The notes below the pieces were generated by a model. The model was not told where the DNA came from and made no database searches. It was given only the letters and a program-made list of their open reading frames with translations. Of a stretch of DNA of 64,000 nucleotides, positions 36,423 through 45,905 are shown piece after piece (within the stretch, counting starts at the first letter, position 1; each line of letters opens with the position of its first letter). The position numbers and the translations under genes were made by a program. The stretch is taken from contig PAMD01000006.1 of the NCBI GenBank assembly GCA_002707145.1, positions 1 to 64,000 of the forward strand, read 5' to 3'. Source of the DNA: Flavobacteriales bacterium (GTDB taxonomy: Bacteria; Bacteroidota; Bacteroidia; Flavobacteriales; UBA7430).

Positions 36423-38942
36423 TTATTCCTCAAAATACTTCTGAATTAAGAAGGCAATATAATCTCTATGTGTGTTAGTGCTTATTCCCGAAGACTTTGA
36501 GTTTTTCATCTCTCTCGAGATCTTATTCAACTGGCTATATACTTGTGCTTGTATCATGGCATGCAAATTCTTGACCTTGGCTAAACCAATAAATTTTTTC
36601 ACAAAGGCAACTTGCAAATTTTGTCTAAAACTATTTACGGGCTTATTCTTGTCGACCTTAAACATCGCATCATGAAGATCTTTAAAGTAAGCAGACAAAC
36701 TATAGGTATTTCCATACAGGCTAGAATTGACCATTCTGTTGAGTACTGAACTGTTAAGCAACTGATCGGCGACCATCATCTGAATCCCTAAAACACGCTC
36801 GTGAATTTTTGGATCCTCTCCACTGTAAGGTGTATTAAAACCTCTTCTTTGCTGCTGTAAAAAAGGGTATAATGCTTCTGAGTTTACAAAGGCATTGGGA
36901 GCAAAGCCATATTTAGTTAGCGCATCCATCGCCGACTTTTGTTCTTCATAAGAAACCGGAGTAAAAGGCTTTATATCGGTATCTTGCCCGACCATTGACC
37001 TGTCTACATGCACACCAGCTATTTGCCTACTTATGATTTTTAAAGAAGTCGAATGCTGACCTGTTAAGGTATAGTAAGAATTTAATAACTCTTGGTGAGA
37101 GCCACCTTCTTTTCTGTATTTGTCAAGAAGTTTAGGGAATATATTATTCACCAATTTTATACGGTCTACGGCATACAAAACCGGCTCAGAAGTTAAATCA
37201 TAAATCATAGCGTCAGGATCCATTCCTTTCCCTGTTCCGCGCATGTCATCAGCATCATTGGCAAATTTATGTTCGTGCTTTGTACTTTCCTCTAAAATGA
37301 CATTCAAACCCTCATCGTCTGTTTCAGAATATGCAAACCTGATTGCCCAATGGTCGTAAGGACCAGGAATAGAATCATAATAAAGACCTTGATTTTCTGG
37401 ATTTAGACTGAAGTTAATAGAAGGATATTCCATTACCGAGGAACAAAGTCCTTTCTCGAAGGTAGTTTCTTTGTCTTGGATTTCTTTATATGTCAAAAAG
37501 TTAGAGCCTTTGAAATTATGATTTAAACCTAACGTATGCCCCACCTCGTGAAGCACTAATCTTCTAAGGGATTCTCGAATTAGTCTTTCTTTGCTAGCTT
37601 CGCCTAAATCCATAGCATCAATTGCACTTTCTGCAAATAAATTATTGGACTGAAGCATTGCAGATGCAGAACAGAAATGAGCATCCATTGGATTTTCATC
37701 CTCTAAAAATAAGGCTGAGCTTTCGAATAACTCTCCCTGTGTAATTCTTTTGGTAATATAAATCCACTCTAGCATAATATCGGCACCAAGAATTTGGCCA
37801 GTACGAGGGTTGACAAAACTTGGACCATAACCACCAAAGGGAGGATTTGGAGAAGATGTCCATCGAAGAACATTATAACGAATATCTCCAGCATCCCAGT
37901 CAGCACTATCTGGCTGAATATTAACTTGAACTGCATTTTTAAAACCGGCACTTTCAAAAGCCAAACTCCAAGATTCTACACCTTCTCTAATAATCTCTCT
38001 TAATTCAATAGGAGTAGTGTTTTCTATCCAGTATATTAGAGGCTCTACAGGTTCAGAAATGGCTAACTCAGGATTCTTTTTCTCTAGTTTCCATCGATGA
38101 ACTAAATCTCTATAATTAATGGCATCAGTAGTAGTCATATCATTCACATTGGTTGTAAAATATCCAACTCTTGGATCATCAAAACGTGGTTCAAAATTAT
38201 TTTCCGGCATTTCAATAAGTGAATGTTGCACTAGAAGATTTATAAATCTAGAGTCGGTTACCGCTAGTCCACCATAACTGATAGGCACAGGATTGTCGTA
38301 GGCATACTGAACAATAAAATCGGTATTTTTTGGATAATTTTTTATCTTATGGTATTTTGTTTTTGTTTTACTCAATTTGCCGATCTTAAAGCCTCTCGAA
38401 CCAGGACGACTCGCGCGTTTTAATTGCTGAAGGTTCTCTGATAGAAAAATCTTATCAGCATCCAACAAAAATCTTGAACTATCATTGCTTGAAACAATAA
38501 TACTTTCACTAACAAGTACAGGATGATTAACATTTGCGTCTTCAGATCTTGAAAGAGCACTTTCTTCATCAAAATAGAAGCGAGTATTCTCTTGAATAAA
38601 CTCAATTCTATTGTAATATTTTTGAATTTTAAATACTTTAGAACCACGGAAATTACCTCGGAAAAAGCCAGCATCTGTCAAACCATTTTCTATGTAGCTA
38701 AAGTGAATAAACTCCTTATCTAGCTGATCTTTGGTTATCTCTATAAATAAACTCCCTTTATCTTTGTCTCTATACAAATTGAATAAACCTTCGATCTTGT
38801 CTAATTTGGCTACCTTTTCTTTGAACAAGTCTTTTGCTTCCAACTTTGGCTTCTCGGCTTTTGATTTACCAAATATTTGAGCATGTAATGGAAAGGTTGA
38901 GCAAAAAATTAAGGTAATAAATATGTAAATTGCTTTTTTCAT
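36423..38942 (-). CDS. Secreted zinc metalloprotease (DUF5117/DUF5118-type, metzincin motif)
   Basis: 839 aa. Signal peptide 1-21 (LIFCSTFPLHAQ). The N-terminal 250 residues resemble the DUF5117/DUF5118 regions of Bacteroidota zinc-dependent metalloproteases. The catalytic helix HEVGHTLGLNHN (His465, Glu466, His469, His475) is the extended metzincin HExxHxxGxxH signature. A C-terminal region of about 300 aa follows. There is no T9SS tail and no lipobox, so periplasmic or outer-membrane-associated location is likely. Substrate unknown. It is a single gene, convergent with the fad operon and divergent from the M16 peptidase gene. Confidence 0.88.
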   Translation of the reverse strand: MKKAIYIFITLIFCSTFPLHAQIFGKSKAEKPKLEAKDLFKEKVAKLDKIEGLFNLYRDKDKGSLFIEITKDQLDKEFIHFSYIENGLTDAGFFRGNFRGSKVFKIQKYYNRIEFIQENTRFYFDEESALSRSEDANVNHPVLVSESIIVSSNDSSRFLLDADKIFLSENLQQLKRASRPGSRGFKIGKLSKTKTKYHKIKNYPKNTDFIVQYAYDNPVPISYGGLAVTDSRFINLLVQHSLIEMPENNFEPRFDDPRVGYFTTNVNDMTTTDAINYRDLVHRWKLEKKNPELAISEPVEPLIYWIENTTPIELREIIREGVESWSLAFESAGFKNAVQVNIQPDSADWDAGDIRYNVLRWTSSPNPPFGGYGPSFVNPRTGQILGADIMLEWIYITKRITQGELFESSALFLEDENPMDAHFCSASAMLQSNNLFAESAIDAMDLGEASKERLIRESLRRLVLHEVGHTLGLNHNFKGSNFLTYKEIQDKETTFEKGLCSSVMEYPSINFSLNPENQGLYYDSIPGPYDHWAIRFAYSETDDEGLNVILEESTKHEHKFANDADDMRGTGKGMDPDAMIYDLTSEPVLYAVDRIKLVNNIFPKLLDKYRKEGGSHQELLNSYYTLTGQHSTSLKIISRQIAGVHVDRSMVGQDTDIKPFTPVSYEEQKSAMDALTKYGFAPNAFVNSEALYPFLQQQRRGFNTPYSGEDPKIHERVLGIQMMVADQLLNSSVLNRMVNSSLYGNTYSLSAYFKDLHDAMFKVDKNKPVNSFRQNLQVAFVKKFIGLAKVKNLHAMIQAQVYSQLNKISREMKNSKSSGISTNTHRDYIAFLIQKYFEE

Positions 38943-38964
38943 TTCCTTTAAATTTAAATTTCAA

Positions 38965-38972
38965 CAAAGATA
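38965..38972 (-). promoter_or_regulatory. -7 box upstream of the metalloprotease gene
   Basis: Minus strand TATCTTTG, a perfect TAnnTTTG, 22 nt before the ATG at 38942. Only a weak ATTG with a 23-nt spacer is available as -33 box. Confidence 0.45.
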
Positions 38973-39023
38973 GTTTTATTAAATAAATTTTTGTTCAATT
39001 GAAGATTCTTAGGAGTACAATTT

Positions 39024-39056
39024 TTTGATTAAAACTATTCTTTATTCATACCTTTG
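39024..39056 (+). promoter_or_regulatory. Promoter of the M16 peptidase gene, abutting the start codon
   Basis: TTTG (39024-39027), 21 nt, TACCTTTG (39049-39056): both boxes match fully. The -7 box ends only 4 nt before the ATG at 39061, so the transcript would be leaderless or almost so. It also argues against the in-frame upstream start at 39025. Confidence 0.65.
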
Positions 39057-39060
39057 GATC

Positions 39061-40287
39061 ATGAAAATTTTAACGCATCAATTGGCGAATGGAATCCGTA
39101 TTATACACCACCCTTCATCAAGCCCAGTTGCTCATTGTGGAATCATGGTTAATGTTGGATCCAGAGATGAGAGGACAGATGAACAAGGAATATCTCACTT
39201 TATTGAGCATGCCCTTTTCAAAGGAACAAAGAAGCGAAAACCATTTCATATTCTAAGCAGACTAGAAGATGTTGGGGGTGAACTAAACGCATATACAACT
39301 AAAGAAGAAACATGGTACTATGCTTCTTTCATGAAGCAGTATTACTACAGATCGATTGAGTTATTAGGTGATATTATTTTTCAGTCTACCTTTCCAAAAA
39401 AAGAGTTGAAGAAAGAAAAAGATGTAATTATGGATGAGATTAACTCTTATCTTGACAGTCCTTCTGATGCGATTTTTGATGAATATGAGGAACTAGTTTT
39501 TAAAGGACATTCTTTGGGAAGAAATATTCTAGGAAACAAAAAAACTCTTAGTTCCTTTAATAGAAAATCGGTAGATGAATTTATGACAAGTCTTTATTTA
39601 ACGGACCAAATGACACTGAGTTCGGTTGGAGACATTGATTTTAAAAAACTTATCAGCTATGCTGAAAAACATTTAGGAAAAATAACTAGAAGAAATGAAC
39701 ACTCTATCCGACTTCCATTCAATAGTTATGAAACTTTTAATTTACTAGTCAAAAAAGACCTCCTGCAAACACATTGTATTCTTGGAAATCGGGCATACAG
39801 TGTGCATGACCCGAAAGCTCAAACTTTAATTCTGCTAAGCAATTTACTAGGAGGACCTGGAATGAATTCCCGTTTAAACCTTGGGATCAGGGAAAAGTAT
39901 GGTTTCACCTACGCTATTGAATCCAATTACACAACCTATGCAGATACCGGAGTCTGGGGTATTTACTTTGCTACAGAGCCACAATCCGTAAAAAAAACTA
40001 TCAAATTAATTCATAAGGAATTAAAAAAACTGAGAGACAAACCCATGGGGCCCTTGCAACTCAAAAAAGCTAAACAACAATTAATTGGGCAATTAGCCAT
40101 TGCTCAAGAAAACAACTGTAATCTTATGCAATCTATTGCGAAGAGCTACCAGGCTTTCGGAAAAGTAGAGAGCATCCAAGAAAGTAATGAAAGAATAATG
40201 GCTATAACATCTCATGAAATTCAAGAGGTTGCAAAAGAAATTTTTAATGAAAGTTGCTTGAGCACACTCATTTACGAACCCAAATAA
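39061..40287 (+). CDS. M16-family zinc peptidase (processing peptidase-like)
   Basis: 408 aa from ATG 39061. The frame is open from 39025, but that start would lie upstream of the -7 box. The inverted zinc motif HFIEH (His46, Glu49, His50) and third ligand Glu126 in VIMDEINSY give the HxxEHx75E pattern of active M16 peptidases. The second half has the Arg/Tyr pair region of the family (LNLGIREKYGFTYAIESNY). No signal peptide is seen, so it is probably cytoplasmic. The single-domain size suggests it works as a dimer like other bacterial PqqL/YmxG relatives. It is followed after 7 bases by the O-methyltransferase gene. Confidence 0.93.
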   Translation: MKILTHQLANGIRIIHHPSSSPVAHCGIMVNVGSRDERTDEQGISHFIEHALFKGTKKRKPFHILSRLEDVGGELNAYTTKEETWYYASFMKQYYYRSIELLGDIIFQSTFPKKELKKEKDVIMDEINSYLDSPSDAIFDEYEELVFKGHSLGRNILGNKKTLSSFNRKSVDEFMTSLYLTDQMTLSSVGDIDFKKLISYAEKHLGKITRRNEHSIRLPFNSYETFNLLVKKDLLQTHCILGNRAYSVHDPKAQTLILLSNLLGGPGMNSRLNLGIREKYGFTYAIESNYTTYADTGVWGIYFATEPQSVKKTIKLIHKELKKLRDKPMGPLQLKKAKQQLIGQLAIAQENNCNLMQSIAKSYQAFGKVESIQESNERIMAITSHEIQEVAKEIFNESCLSTLIYEPK

Positions 40288-40294
40288 TAGTGAT

Positions 40295-40939
40295 ATGGAT
40301 TTCATCTCTAAAGAATTAGATAACTATTGCAATGCCCATACCACTTCAGAAGATAAAGTACTCTCGGAGTTAAATCATAAAACACATACTTCCGTATTAA
40401 ATCCTCGAATGATTTCTGGCCATATTCAAGGTCAATTTTTGACTATGCTCAGTAGAATGATCAAACCCAAATGCATTGTTGAGATTGGGACTTACACAGG
40501 TTATTCTGCTATTTGTTTGGCTAAGGGACTTCCCCCGGATGGAGTCATTCATACCCTTGAAGTAAATGAAGAATTACATGATATTGCTGCTTCTTACTTT
40601 CAAAAATCGGAGATAGAACACCAAGTTGTTCAGCATACCGGAAATGCACTTTCAATTTTAGAAAAAATGGATATTAATATTGACTTAGCTTTTATTGATG
40701 CTGACAAAAAAAATTACCCAAAATACTTAGATTTGCTTCTTGATAAGTTGAGTCCTGGAGGTTGGATTGTGGCAGACAATGTTTTATGGTCAGGAAAAGT
40801 AACTCAAAAAATAAATCCCTTAGATAAAGCTACTCTTGCACTTTTGGAGTATAACAAAAAGGTCATGGAAAATAAAGAATTAGAAAACATTTTATTACCC
40901 ATTAGAGATGGACTTATGATTTGTCAAAAAAAGAAATGA
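40295..40939 (+). CDS. Class I SAM-dependent O-methyltransferase (COMT-like)
   Basis: 214 aa. The SAM-binding motif I is VEIGTYTGYSAICLAKGLP, the acidic loop after strand 2 is HTLEVNEEL, and the metal-binding region AFIDADKKNYPKYLD followed by GGWIVADNVLWSGKV is characteristic of the cation-dependent catechol/caffeoyl-CoA O-methyltransferase family. The acceptor is unknown; bacterial members methylate catechols and other phenolics. It is 7 bases downstream of the M16 peptidase and probably co-transcribed. Confidence 0.92.
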   Translation: MDFISKELDNYCNAHTTSEDKVLSELNHKTHTSVLNPRMISGHIQGQFLTMLSRMIKPKCIVEIGTYTGYSAICLAKGLPPDGVIHTLEVNEELHDIAASYFQKSEIEHQVVQHTGNALSILEKMDINIDLAFIDADKKNYPKYLDLLLDKLSPGGWIVADNVLWSGKVTQKINPLDKATLALLEYNKKVMENKELENILLPIRDGLMICQKKK

Positions 40940-40975
40940 AAATTGTATATTTAAAAAAATAAAAGGTCAATTTCA

Positions 40976-43369
40976 TTGAAAAATATTCTCTTATTTGTAT
41001 TGTTATTTTCCTTAGGAAACTTAAAATCTTTGGCCACTCATTTGATTGGTGGGGAAATGACTTATACTTGTTTAGGTAACGACTTGTATGAAATCAGTTT
41101 GGTTATCTATGTAGACTGTGGACCCTCTAACACAACAGGTACCTCATTTGATCAATCGGGAATTATTACTGTATATAACAGTAGTAACCAAGAGCTACAA
41201 CAAATAACAATCTCTGACCCATCATCGACGCTTCTAAGTGATCAAACAGCAGGAAATGACTGCCTAGAATTACCCTCTGATTTATGTATTGAACAAGGTG
41301 TTTACACAACTATAGTGGAGTTACCCCCTATTCAAGGAGGATATCAAATTGCTTATCAAAGATGCTGTAGAAATCCCTCTATTATTAATGTTCCTTCACC
41401 TGGTGACATTGGTTCTACTTTTGTTATTTATATCCCCGGAAGTGAAGTGATTTCAGATTGTAATTCTAGTCCTGTATTCAATAATTACCCTCCGCTGGCC
41501 TTATGCCTTGGAGATGAAGTAAATCTGGATTTGTCTGCCTTCGATTCTGACGGGGACTCTCTTGTCTACGAACTTACTACTCCTTTGCTAGGAGCTAATG
41601 ATCTTAACCCCACAGAAATAACCCCTCCCCCATTTAATCCCATTCCTTGGCAAGCTGGATATTCGGATACTTATCCTTTGGATTCAAATCCAAGTGTCGA
41701 GATAAACACTCAATCAGGAATTCTCACTGGAACTCCAATATTTATGGGTATGTTCATAGTAGGAATCAAAGTTAAAGAATACAGAAATGAAGTTTTTATT
41801 GGAGAAATAATTCGAGATTTCCGTTTCCTTGTAGTGGATTGCAATGTTATTACAGCATCTTTTCCTTTGTCTAGTTGGTACTGTAATAGTCTTAACGTAG
41901 AATTTGAGAATAATAGTAATAATGCAGACTCGTATTACTGGGATTTTGGAGAAAATAATACTTCTTCTAGTTTATTTGAACCTAATCACACTTATTTAGA
42001 TACGGGGACATATACTGTTACTTTGATCGCCAATCCCAATACCATTTGTGCAGACACAAACATCGTCACATTTCCGCTATTCACTGAATTAACCCCATAT
42101 TTTGAAAACCCTGAACCGGAATGTATAGACAATAATAACTTTAGTTTTATGGGAGAAGGACTTATCCCTGAGGGTTCAATATTCTATTGGGATTTTGGAT
42201 CTCTTGCCAATCCGCCTACTTCAAATGCACAAGATCCAACTGGAATTAATTTTACTCAAACAGGAATTTACCCCATCAGTTTTAACATACAATTTGAAGA
42301 CTGCGATGAGACTTTTTTTGGAGAAATAGAAGTGTTTGATGAAGATATTTTCCCAGAAATACCCCCTGTAGGATCTCAGTGTTTTGAAAACAATTCCTAT
42401 GATTTTTTTGCACAAGGCATTTTTCCAGAAAATGCAACTTTTTCTTGGAATTTTGGGCCCAATGCGCTCTCTCAAACTTCTGACCTTCAAAATCCAACAA
42501 ATATTTCGTTCAACAGCTCAGGACCACAAGAAATAATTCTCAATATATCCGCAAATGGTTGCGAAAAATCCACTACAACATCTATTGAAGTCCAAGATGA
42601 AATCGGAATCAACATTACTAATTCCCCAGTATCTGGATGTGAACCTTTAACAGTACAATTTGAAAGTAACTTAGATCCCTTGATTCATAGTTTTAATTGG
42701 GATCTAGGCAACGGAACAAATTCTAATTCAGCTAACTCTACCTCTTCATACAACCAGGGGAACTATGACATTAGCTTAATCGTTTTTAATTTAACAGATA
42801 ATTGTGGAGGCACAATACAACTAGATAACTTTATAAACGTAGAACCCCAACCTGAATCTTACTTTACTCTAAATAGTTCGGAATTGAACCTAGGGGAATC
42901 ATTAGAGATTTCTAATGAAAGTGTATTTGCGAATAGTTACATGTACGAATTTTCTTCCGGATATATTACTACGGAGGAAAACCCTATCTATACACCTCCA
43001 ATTAACGGAGAAATTGACATTTGGCAATTCGCTATGAATAATGAATTAGCATGCATTGATTCTAGTTATGCAAAAATCTATGTTGACTACGAATATACCG
43101 TATGGATCCCCAATGCATTTACACCCAACCAGGACGGAGAAAATGATGAATTTTTTCCCATTCTATATGGAATTCCTGAGTATCGGCTAGAAATATTCGA
43201 CCGTTGGGGAAAGCTTGTCTATGACAAATATGGCACTCAACCCCGGTGGAATGGTGAATTAAAAAATGGGGTGATTTCGTCCTCAAATAGCTTTGCATAC
43301 ATACTTCAATTCGAAACTCTAGGTGGAGAAAAAATCACCAAAAAAGGAGTTGTAAATCTTATTCGGTAA
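40976..43369 (+). CDS. PKD-repeat surface protein with T9SS type B (gliding-associated) C-terminal domain
   Basis: 797 aa. It starts with TTG at 40976; AAAAGG sits about 10 bases upstream and no ATG occurs before the signal peptide (NILLFVLLFSLGNLKSLA). The N-terminal region THLIGGEMTYTCLGND with YEISLVIYVDCG is a recurrent opening of Bacteroidota gliding-associated proteins. The middle has PKD-like units (DSYYWDFGEN; SIFYWDFGSL; ATFSWNFGPN; HSFNWDLGNG), two being similar about 90-residue repeats. The C-terminus WIPNAFTPNQDGEND...YRLEIFDRWGKLVYD...NLIR is the type B sorting domain, exported by T9SS. Likely an adhesin or surface filament component; precise role unknown. Confidence 0.9.
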   Translation: MKNILLFVLLFSLGNLKSLATHLIGGEMTYTCLGNDLYEISLVIYVDCGPSNTTGTSFDQSGIITVYNSSNQELQQITISDPSSTLLSDQTAGNDCLELPSDLCIEQGVYTTIVELPPIQGGYQIAYQRCCRNPSIINVPSPGDIGSTFVIYIPGSEVISDCNSSPVFNNYPPLALCLGDEVNLDLSAFDSDGDSLVYELTTPLLGANDLNPTEITPPPFNPIPWQAGYSDTYPLDSNPSVEINTQSGILTGTPIFMGMFIVGIKVKEYRNEVFIGEIIRDFRFLVVDCNVITASFPLSSWYCNSLNVEFENNSNNADSYYWDFGENNTSSSLFEPNHTYLDTGTYTVTLIANPNTICADTNIVTFPLFTELTPYFENPEPECIDNNNFSFMGEGLIPEGSIFYWDFGSLANPPTSNAQDPTGINFTQTGIYPISFNIQFEDCDETFFGEIEVFDEDIFPEIPPVGSQCFENNSYDFFAQGIFPENATFSWNFGPNALSQTSDLQNPTNISFNSSGPQEIILNISANGCEKSTTTSIEVQDEIGINITNSPVSGCEPLTVQFESNLDPLIHSFNWDLGNGTNSNSANSTSSYNQGNYDISLIVFNLTDNCGGTIQLDNFINVEPQPESYFTLNSSELNLGESLEISNESVFANSYMYEFSSGYITTEENPIYTPPINGEIDIWQFAMNNELACIDSSYAKIYVDYEYTVWIPNAFTPNQDGENDEFFPILYGIPEYRLEIFDRWGKLVYDKYGTQPRWNGELKNGVISSSNSFAYILQFETLGGEKITKKGVVNLIR

Positions 43370-44975
43370 GGGGTAGATGGAGTACTTTTGCTTCTGAACC
43401 ATTTGGAAAACTGATACCCATCAAGTTAGATAATGTCGAAGCAATATCTGTCACGGCTACCTTTTCGTTTGATCTTCCTGCCTTGATTTTCCATCCAAAC
43501 CAAATCAGGGGGACATGCTGATCATATGCATACCCAGAACCATGTGTTGTACCTGTGCGACTATACTCAACCCAGGCGGGATCTAAAACCAATAAAACAT
43601 CTCCTGATCGCTTTGGATTATAACCTTTTTGTAATGAAGCAAGATCTCCATATTGAAACTCTGAACGCTCTAAAATTCTTCCACAGACAGCTTTTTTAAC
43701 CCCTTTAATTCGTAACATAAAATCCGCAGCCTGCTGCTGTACTTCATGAAGGCTTAAATACTTCTCAAAAATCAAATCTTTATTTAAATAAATTTGTGCG
43801 TTGCCATAGCTTTTGACCCACTCTCCTGGCCCATATATATTCTTCAAGAAAACTTTTAATTGAGCAATAGGGTCTAATGCATCAAAATAACCAGAGGGAA
43901 CCTGTACATCATTTAAATAGGAAGGAGTCCGAACAGCTCCATGGTCTGAAGTTAAAAAAACTAGGATATCTTCAGACCCTAATTTTTGATCAAGAAAAGA
44001 GAGAAAATAAGACAAGTCTCTATCTAACCTGAGGTAGGTATCTTGAATTTCTTTGGAGTCTGCACCAAACTGATGCCCTACATAATCTGGGGAAGAGAAG
44101 CTAACCGCCAATAGATCTGTATATTCATCTGAACCTAAATCTTCACCCTCAATAGCAGCTATTGCTAAATCTATAGTGAGAGAACTTCCAAAAGGAGTTG
44201 CCTTAATAAGTCCTAAGCCATTTTCAGATAATAAATCAGGTAGTCGATGAGGAAATTTCGGATATTTTTCTCCTGAGAATGCTTCTTCATACACACTATT
44301 GTCTACCAAACTTTCATCATATATTTTTGAGTTCAATAATAGATTCCAGTCTTGCGAAAGATAGGCTTCACAAAGATCTTTGTTATTGAATTGGCGTAGC
44401 CATTTTGGCAAGCGATTGGCATAGTAAGAACTAGAAACAAAATCTCCAGTCTCTGAATCGAACCAGAAAGCAAAATTACCCATATGACCTGCGGGAAGAA
44501 TCGCCGACCGATCTTTTAAACCGATACCAATCACTTTCGATTTATTCATTGTAAATAGTCTAAGTTCGTCTCCAAAAGTAGTATTTAACATTTGTGAAGG
44601 AGACATTTTTCCAGATGCATTATTTGCTCCCAATGTTTGCCTGCTTGAATCACCAACACAGTATTGATAAGTATGCGAATTTCTATCAAACCAAGAATTA
44701 GCAATCACTCCATGGCTTGAGGGAGTAGCTCCTGTATAAATTGAGGCATGCCCAGGCCCAGTATAGGTGGGTATATAATTAAAATGTGTATTTGTAAATT
44801 GGTAACCATTATTGATCAGCCTCTTGAAGCCACCTTCACTAAATTCGTCCCAATACCTGTTAATAAAGTCAAAACGCATTTGGTCAACCACAATGCCAAT
44901 AACTAATTTTGGTGGGACTGTTTGAGAAAATAATGGAAAACTCAAGACAATAGATAAAAAAAGAATACGAAGCAT
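43359..44975 (-). CDS. pafA: PafA-type alkaline phosphatase
   Basis: 538 aa from ATG 44975 (signal peptide MLRILFLSIVLSFPLFSQ); the frame is open to 45032 but that adds a second hydrophobic segment overlapping crcB. Metal and catalytic residues of PafA are all in place: Asp31 in VVDQMRFD, nucleophile Thr72 in PTYTGPGHAS, Asn93 in VIANSWFD, and the Lys154/Arg156 pair in LKDRSAILPAG that gives monoesterase preference. DHGAV and GSGYAYDQHVPLI complete the zinc site. It should release phosphate from organic monoesters in the periplasm. Last gene of a six-gene operon; its 3' end overlaps the convergent PKD gene by 11 bases. Confidence 0.92.
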   Translation of the reverse strand: MLRILFLSIVLSFPLFSQTVPPKLVIGIVVDQMRFDFINRYWDEFSEGGFKRLINNGYQFTNTHFNYIPTYTGPGHASIYTGATPSSHGVIANSWFDRNSHTYQYCVGDSSRQTLGANNASGKMSPSQMLNTTFGDELRLFTMNKSKVIGIGLKDRSAILPAGHMGNFAFWFDSETGDFVSSSYYANRLPKWLRQFNNKDLCEAYLSQDWNLLLNSKIYDESLVDNSVYEEAFSGEKYPKFPHRLPDLLSENGLGLIKATPFGSSLTIDLAIAAIEGEDLGSDEYTDLLAVSFSSPDYVGHQFGADSKEIQDTYLRLDRDLSYFLSFLDQKLGSEDILVFLTSDHGAVRTPSYLNDVQVPSGYFDALDPIAQLKVFLKNIYGPGEWVKSYGNAQIYLNKDLIFEKYLSLHEVQQQAADFMLRIKGVKKAVCGRILERSEFQYGDLASLQKGYNPKRSGDVLLVLDPAWVEYSRTGTTHGSGYAYDQHVPLIWFGWKIKAGRSNEKVAVTDIASTLSNLMGISFPNGSEAKVLHLPLTE

Positions 44976-44976
44976 A

Positions 44977-45342
44977 TTATTGATTTTTATAGATAATATA
45001 TAAAACAAACAAACAAGAAAAAATACTGACAAACAAGTTGGTAAAAGCTAGGGCTGTATGTCCACTTTTCAACAGATTAAAGGTCTCAAAACTGAAAGTT
45101 GAAAAAGTACTAAAACCACCACAAAAACCTGTAACTATAAAAAGTTTCCATGTGGAATTAAGGAGAAATTTATCTGGTAATATGTACATAAAAAACCCCA
45201 ATATAAGCGTTGCCAAAAGATTAGAAAAAAAAGTGACATAAATTAGACTAGGAGCAAAATATGCTGTTGCAAACTTAGCTAGACCAAAACGACTTAAACT
45301 TCCTAGACCTCCACCAATAAAAACAGCAAAAAAATTAATCAT
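44977..45342 (-). CDS. crcB: Fluoride ion channel CrcB/FluC
   Basis: 121 aa with four predicted transmembrane helices. The signature GFCGGFSTFSTFSFE carries the Phe box and Thr/Ser residues of the fluoride pore, and the N-terminal GGGLGSLSRFGL is also typical. CrcB exports fluoride as a dual-topology dimer. It overlaps the upstream PAP2 gene by ATGA and ends one base before the pafA start. No fluoride riboswitch is present before it, since it is internal to an operon; a single copy implies homodimers. Confidence 0.95.
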   Translation of the reverse strand: MINFFAVFIGGGLGSLSRFGLAKFATAYFAPSLIYVTFFSNLLATLILGFFMYILPDKFLLNSTWKLFIVTGFCGGFSTFSTFSFETFNLLKSGHTALAFTNLFVSIFSCLFVLYIIYKNQ

Positions 45343-45905
45343 ATGAATAGTTTTTTTATTTTATTTTTTTGGACCAAAGCCCAAATAGATTTCGCAACAA
45401 TAATCCCTAAGAATGAGCCAAAAATAACATCTAAGGGATAATGTTTACCAACAAATATGCGACTTATCCCTACTAGGAAAGCCCAAGAGTAAACGAAATA
45501 AATAAATCTAGTTCGCAGAGGAAAAAGTGCAGAAACAATAGCTGATAAAGCAAAAAAATTGGCTGCATGAGAGGAGACGAATCCGTAAAGCCCCCCCTTT
45601 GATACAAGTAAATGAAATTTTCCTACCAATTCGGGAGTATGGCTTGGTCTCAAGCGCATAAATACATTTTTTAAAAAATGTACAGAAATAAAATCTGTAA
45701 CACCAACCACTACAGCGATAAGAACAATACTCAACCAAAATGATTTTCCTAACTTTTTTATACAGTTAAAAACAATACATAAAAAAAGAGGAATAGCAGA
45801 AAAGGTGCTAGAAATAAAAACCCAAAAAGAATCTAATAATTCAATTCTTGAATTATTGATTAAAAGAAATAATTCTTTGTCATATTGAAGAAGATTATCA
45901 AGCAT
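45339..45905 (-). CDS. PAP2-family membrane phosphatase
   Basis: 188 aa with five to six hydrophobic segments. The three PAP2 motifs are: KNVFMRLRP (motif 1, K-x6-RP), [11 protein letters not shown] (motif 2, SSH in place of the usual PSGH) and [12 protein letters not shown] (motif 3, SR-x5-H-x3-D). Lys, both Arg, both His and Asp needed for phosphohistidine chemistry are present. Likely substrates are undecaprenyl pyrophosphate or phosphatidic acid/phosphatidylglycerophosphate; the choice cannot be made from sequence. It overlaps obg by 8 bases and crcB by 4. Confidence 0.9.
   Translation of the reverse strand: MLDNLLQYDKELFLLINNSRIELLDSFWVFISSTFSAIPLFLCIVFNCIKKLGKSFWLSIVLIAVVVGVTDFISVHFLKNVFMRLRPSHTPELVGKFHLLVSKGGLYGFVSSHAANFFALSAIVSALFPLRTRFIYFVYSWAFLVGISRIFVGKHYPLDVIFGSFLGIIVAKSIWALVQKNKIKKLFI

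Noticed and set aside
44977..45342. Possible fluoride riboswitch controlling crcB
   Set aside because: crcB overlaps the upstream coding region by 4 bases, leaving no leader in which a riboswitch could lie.
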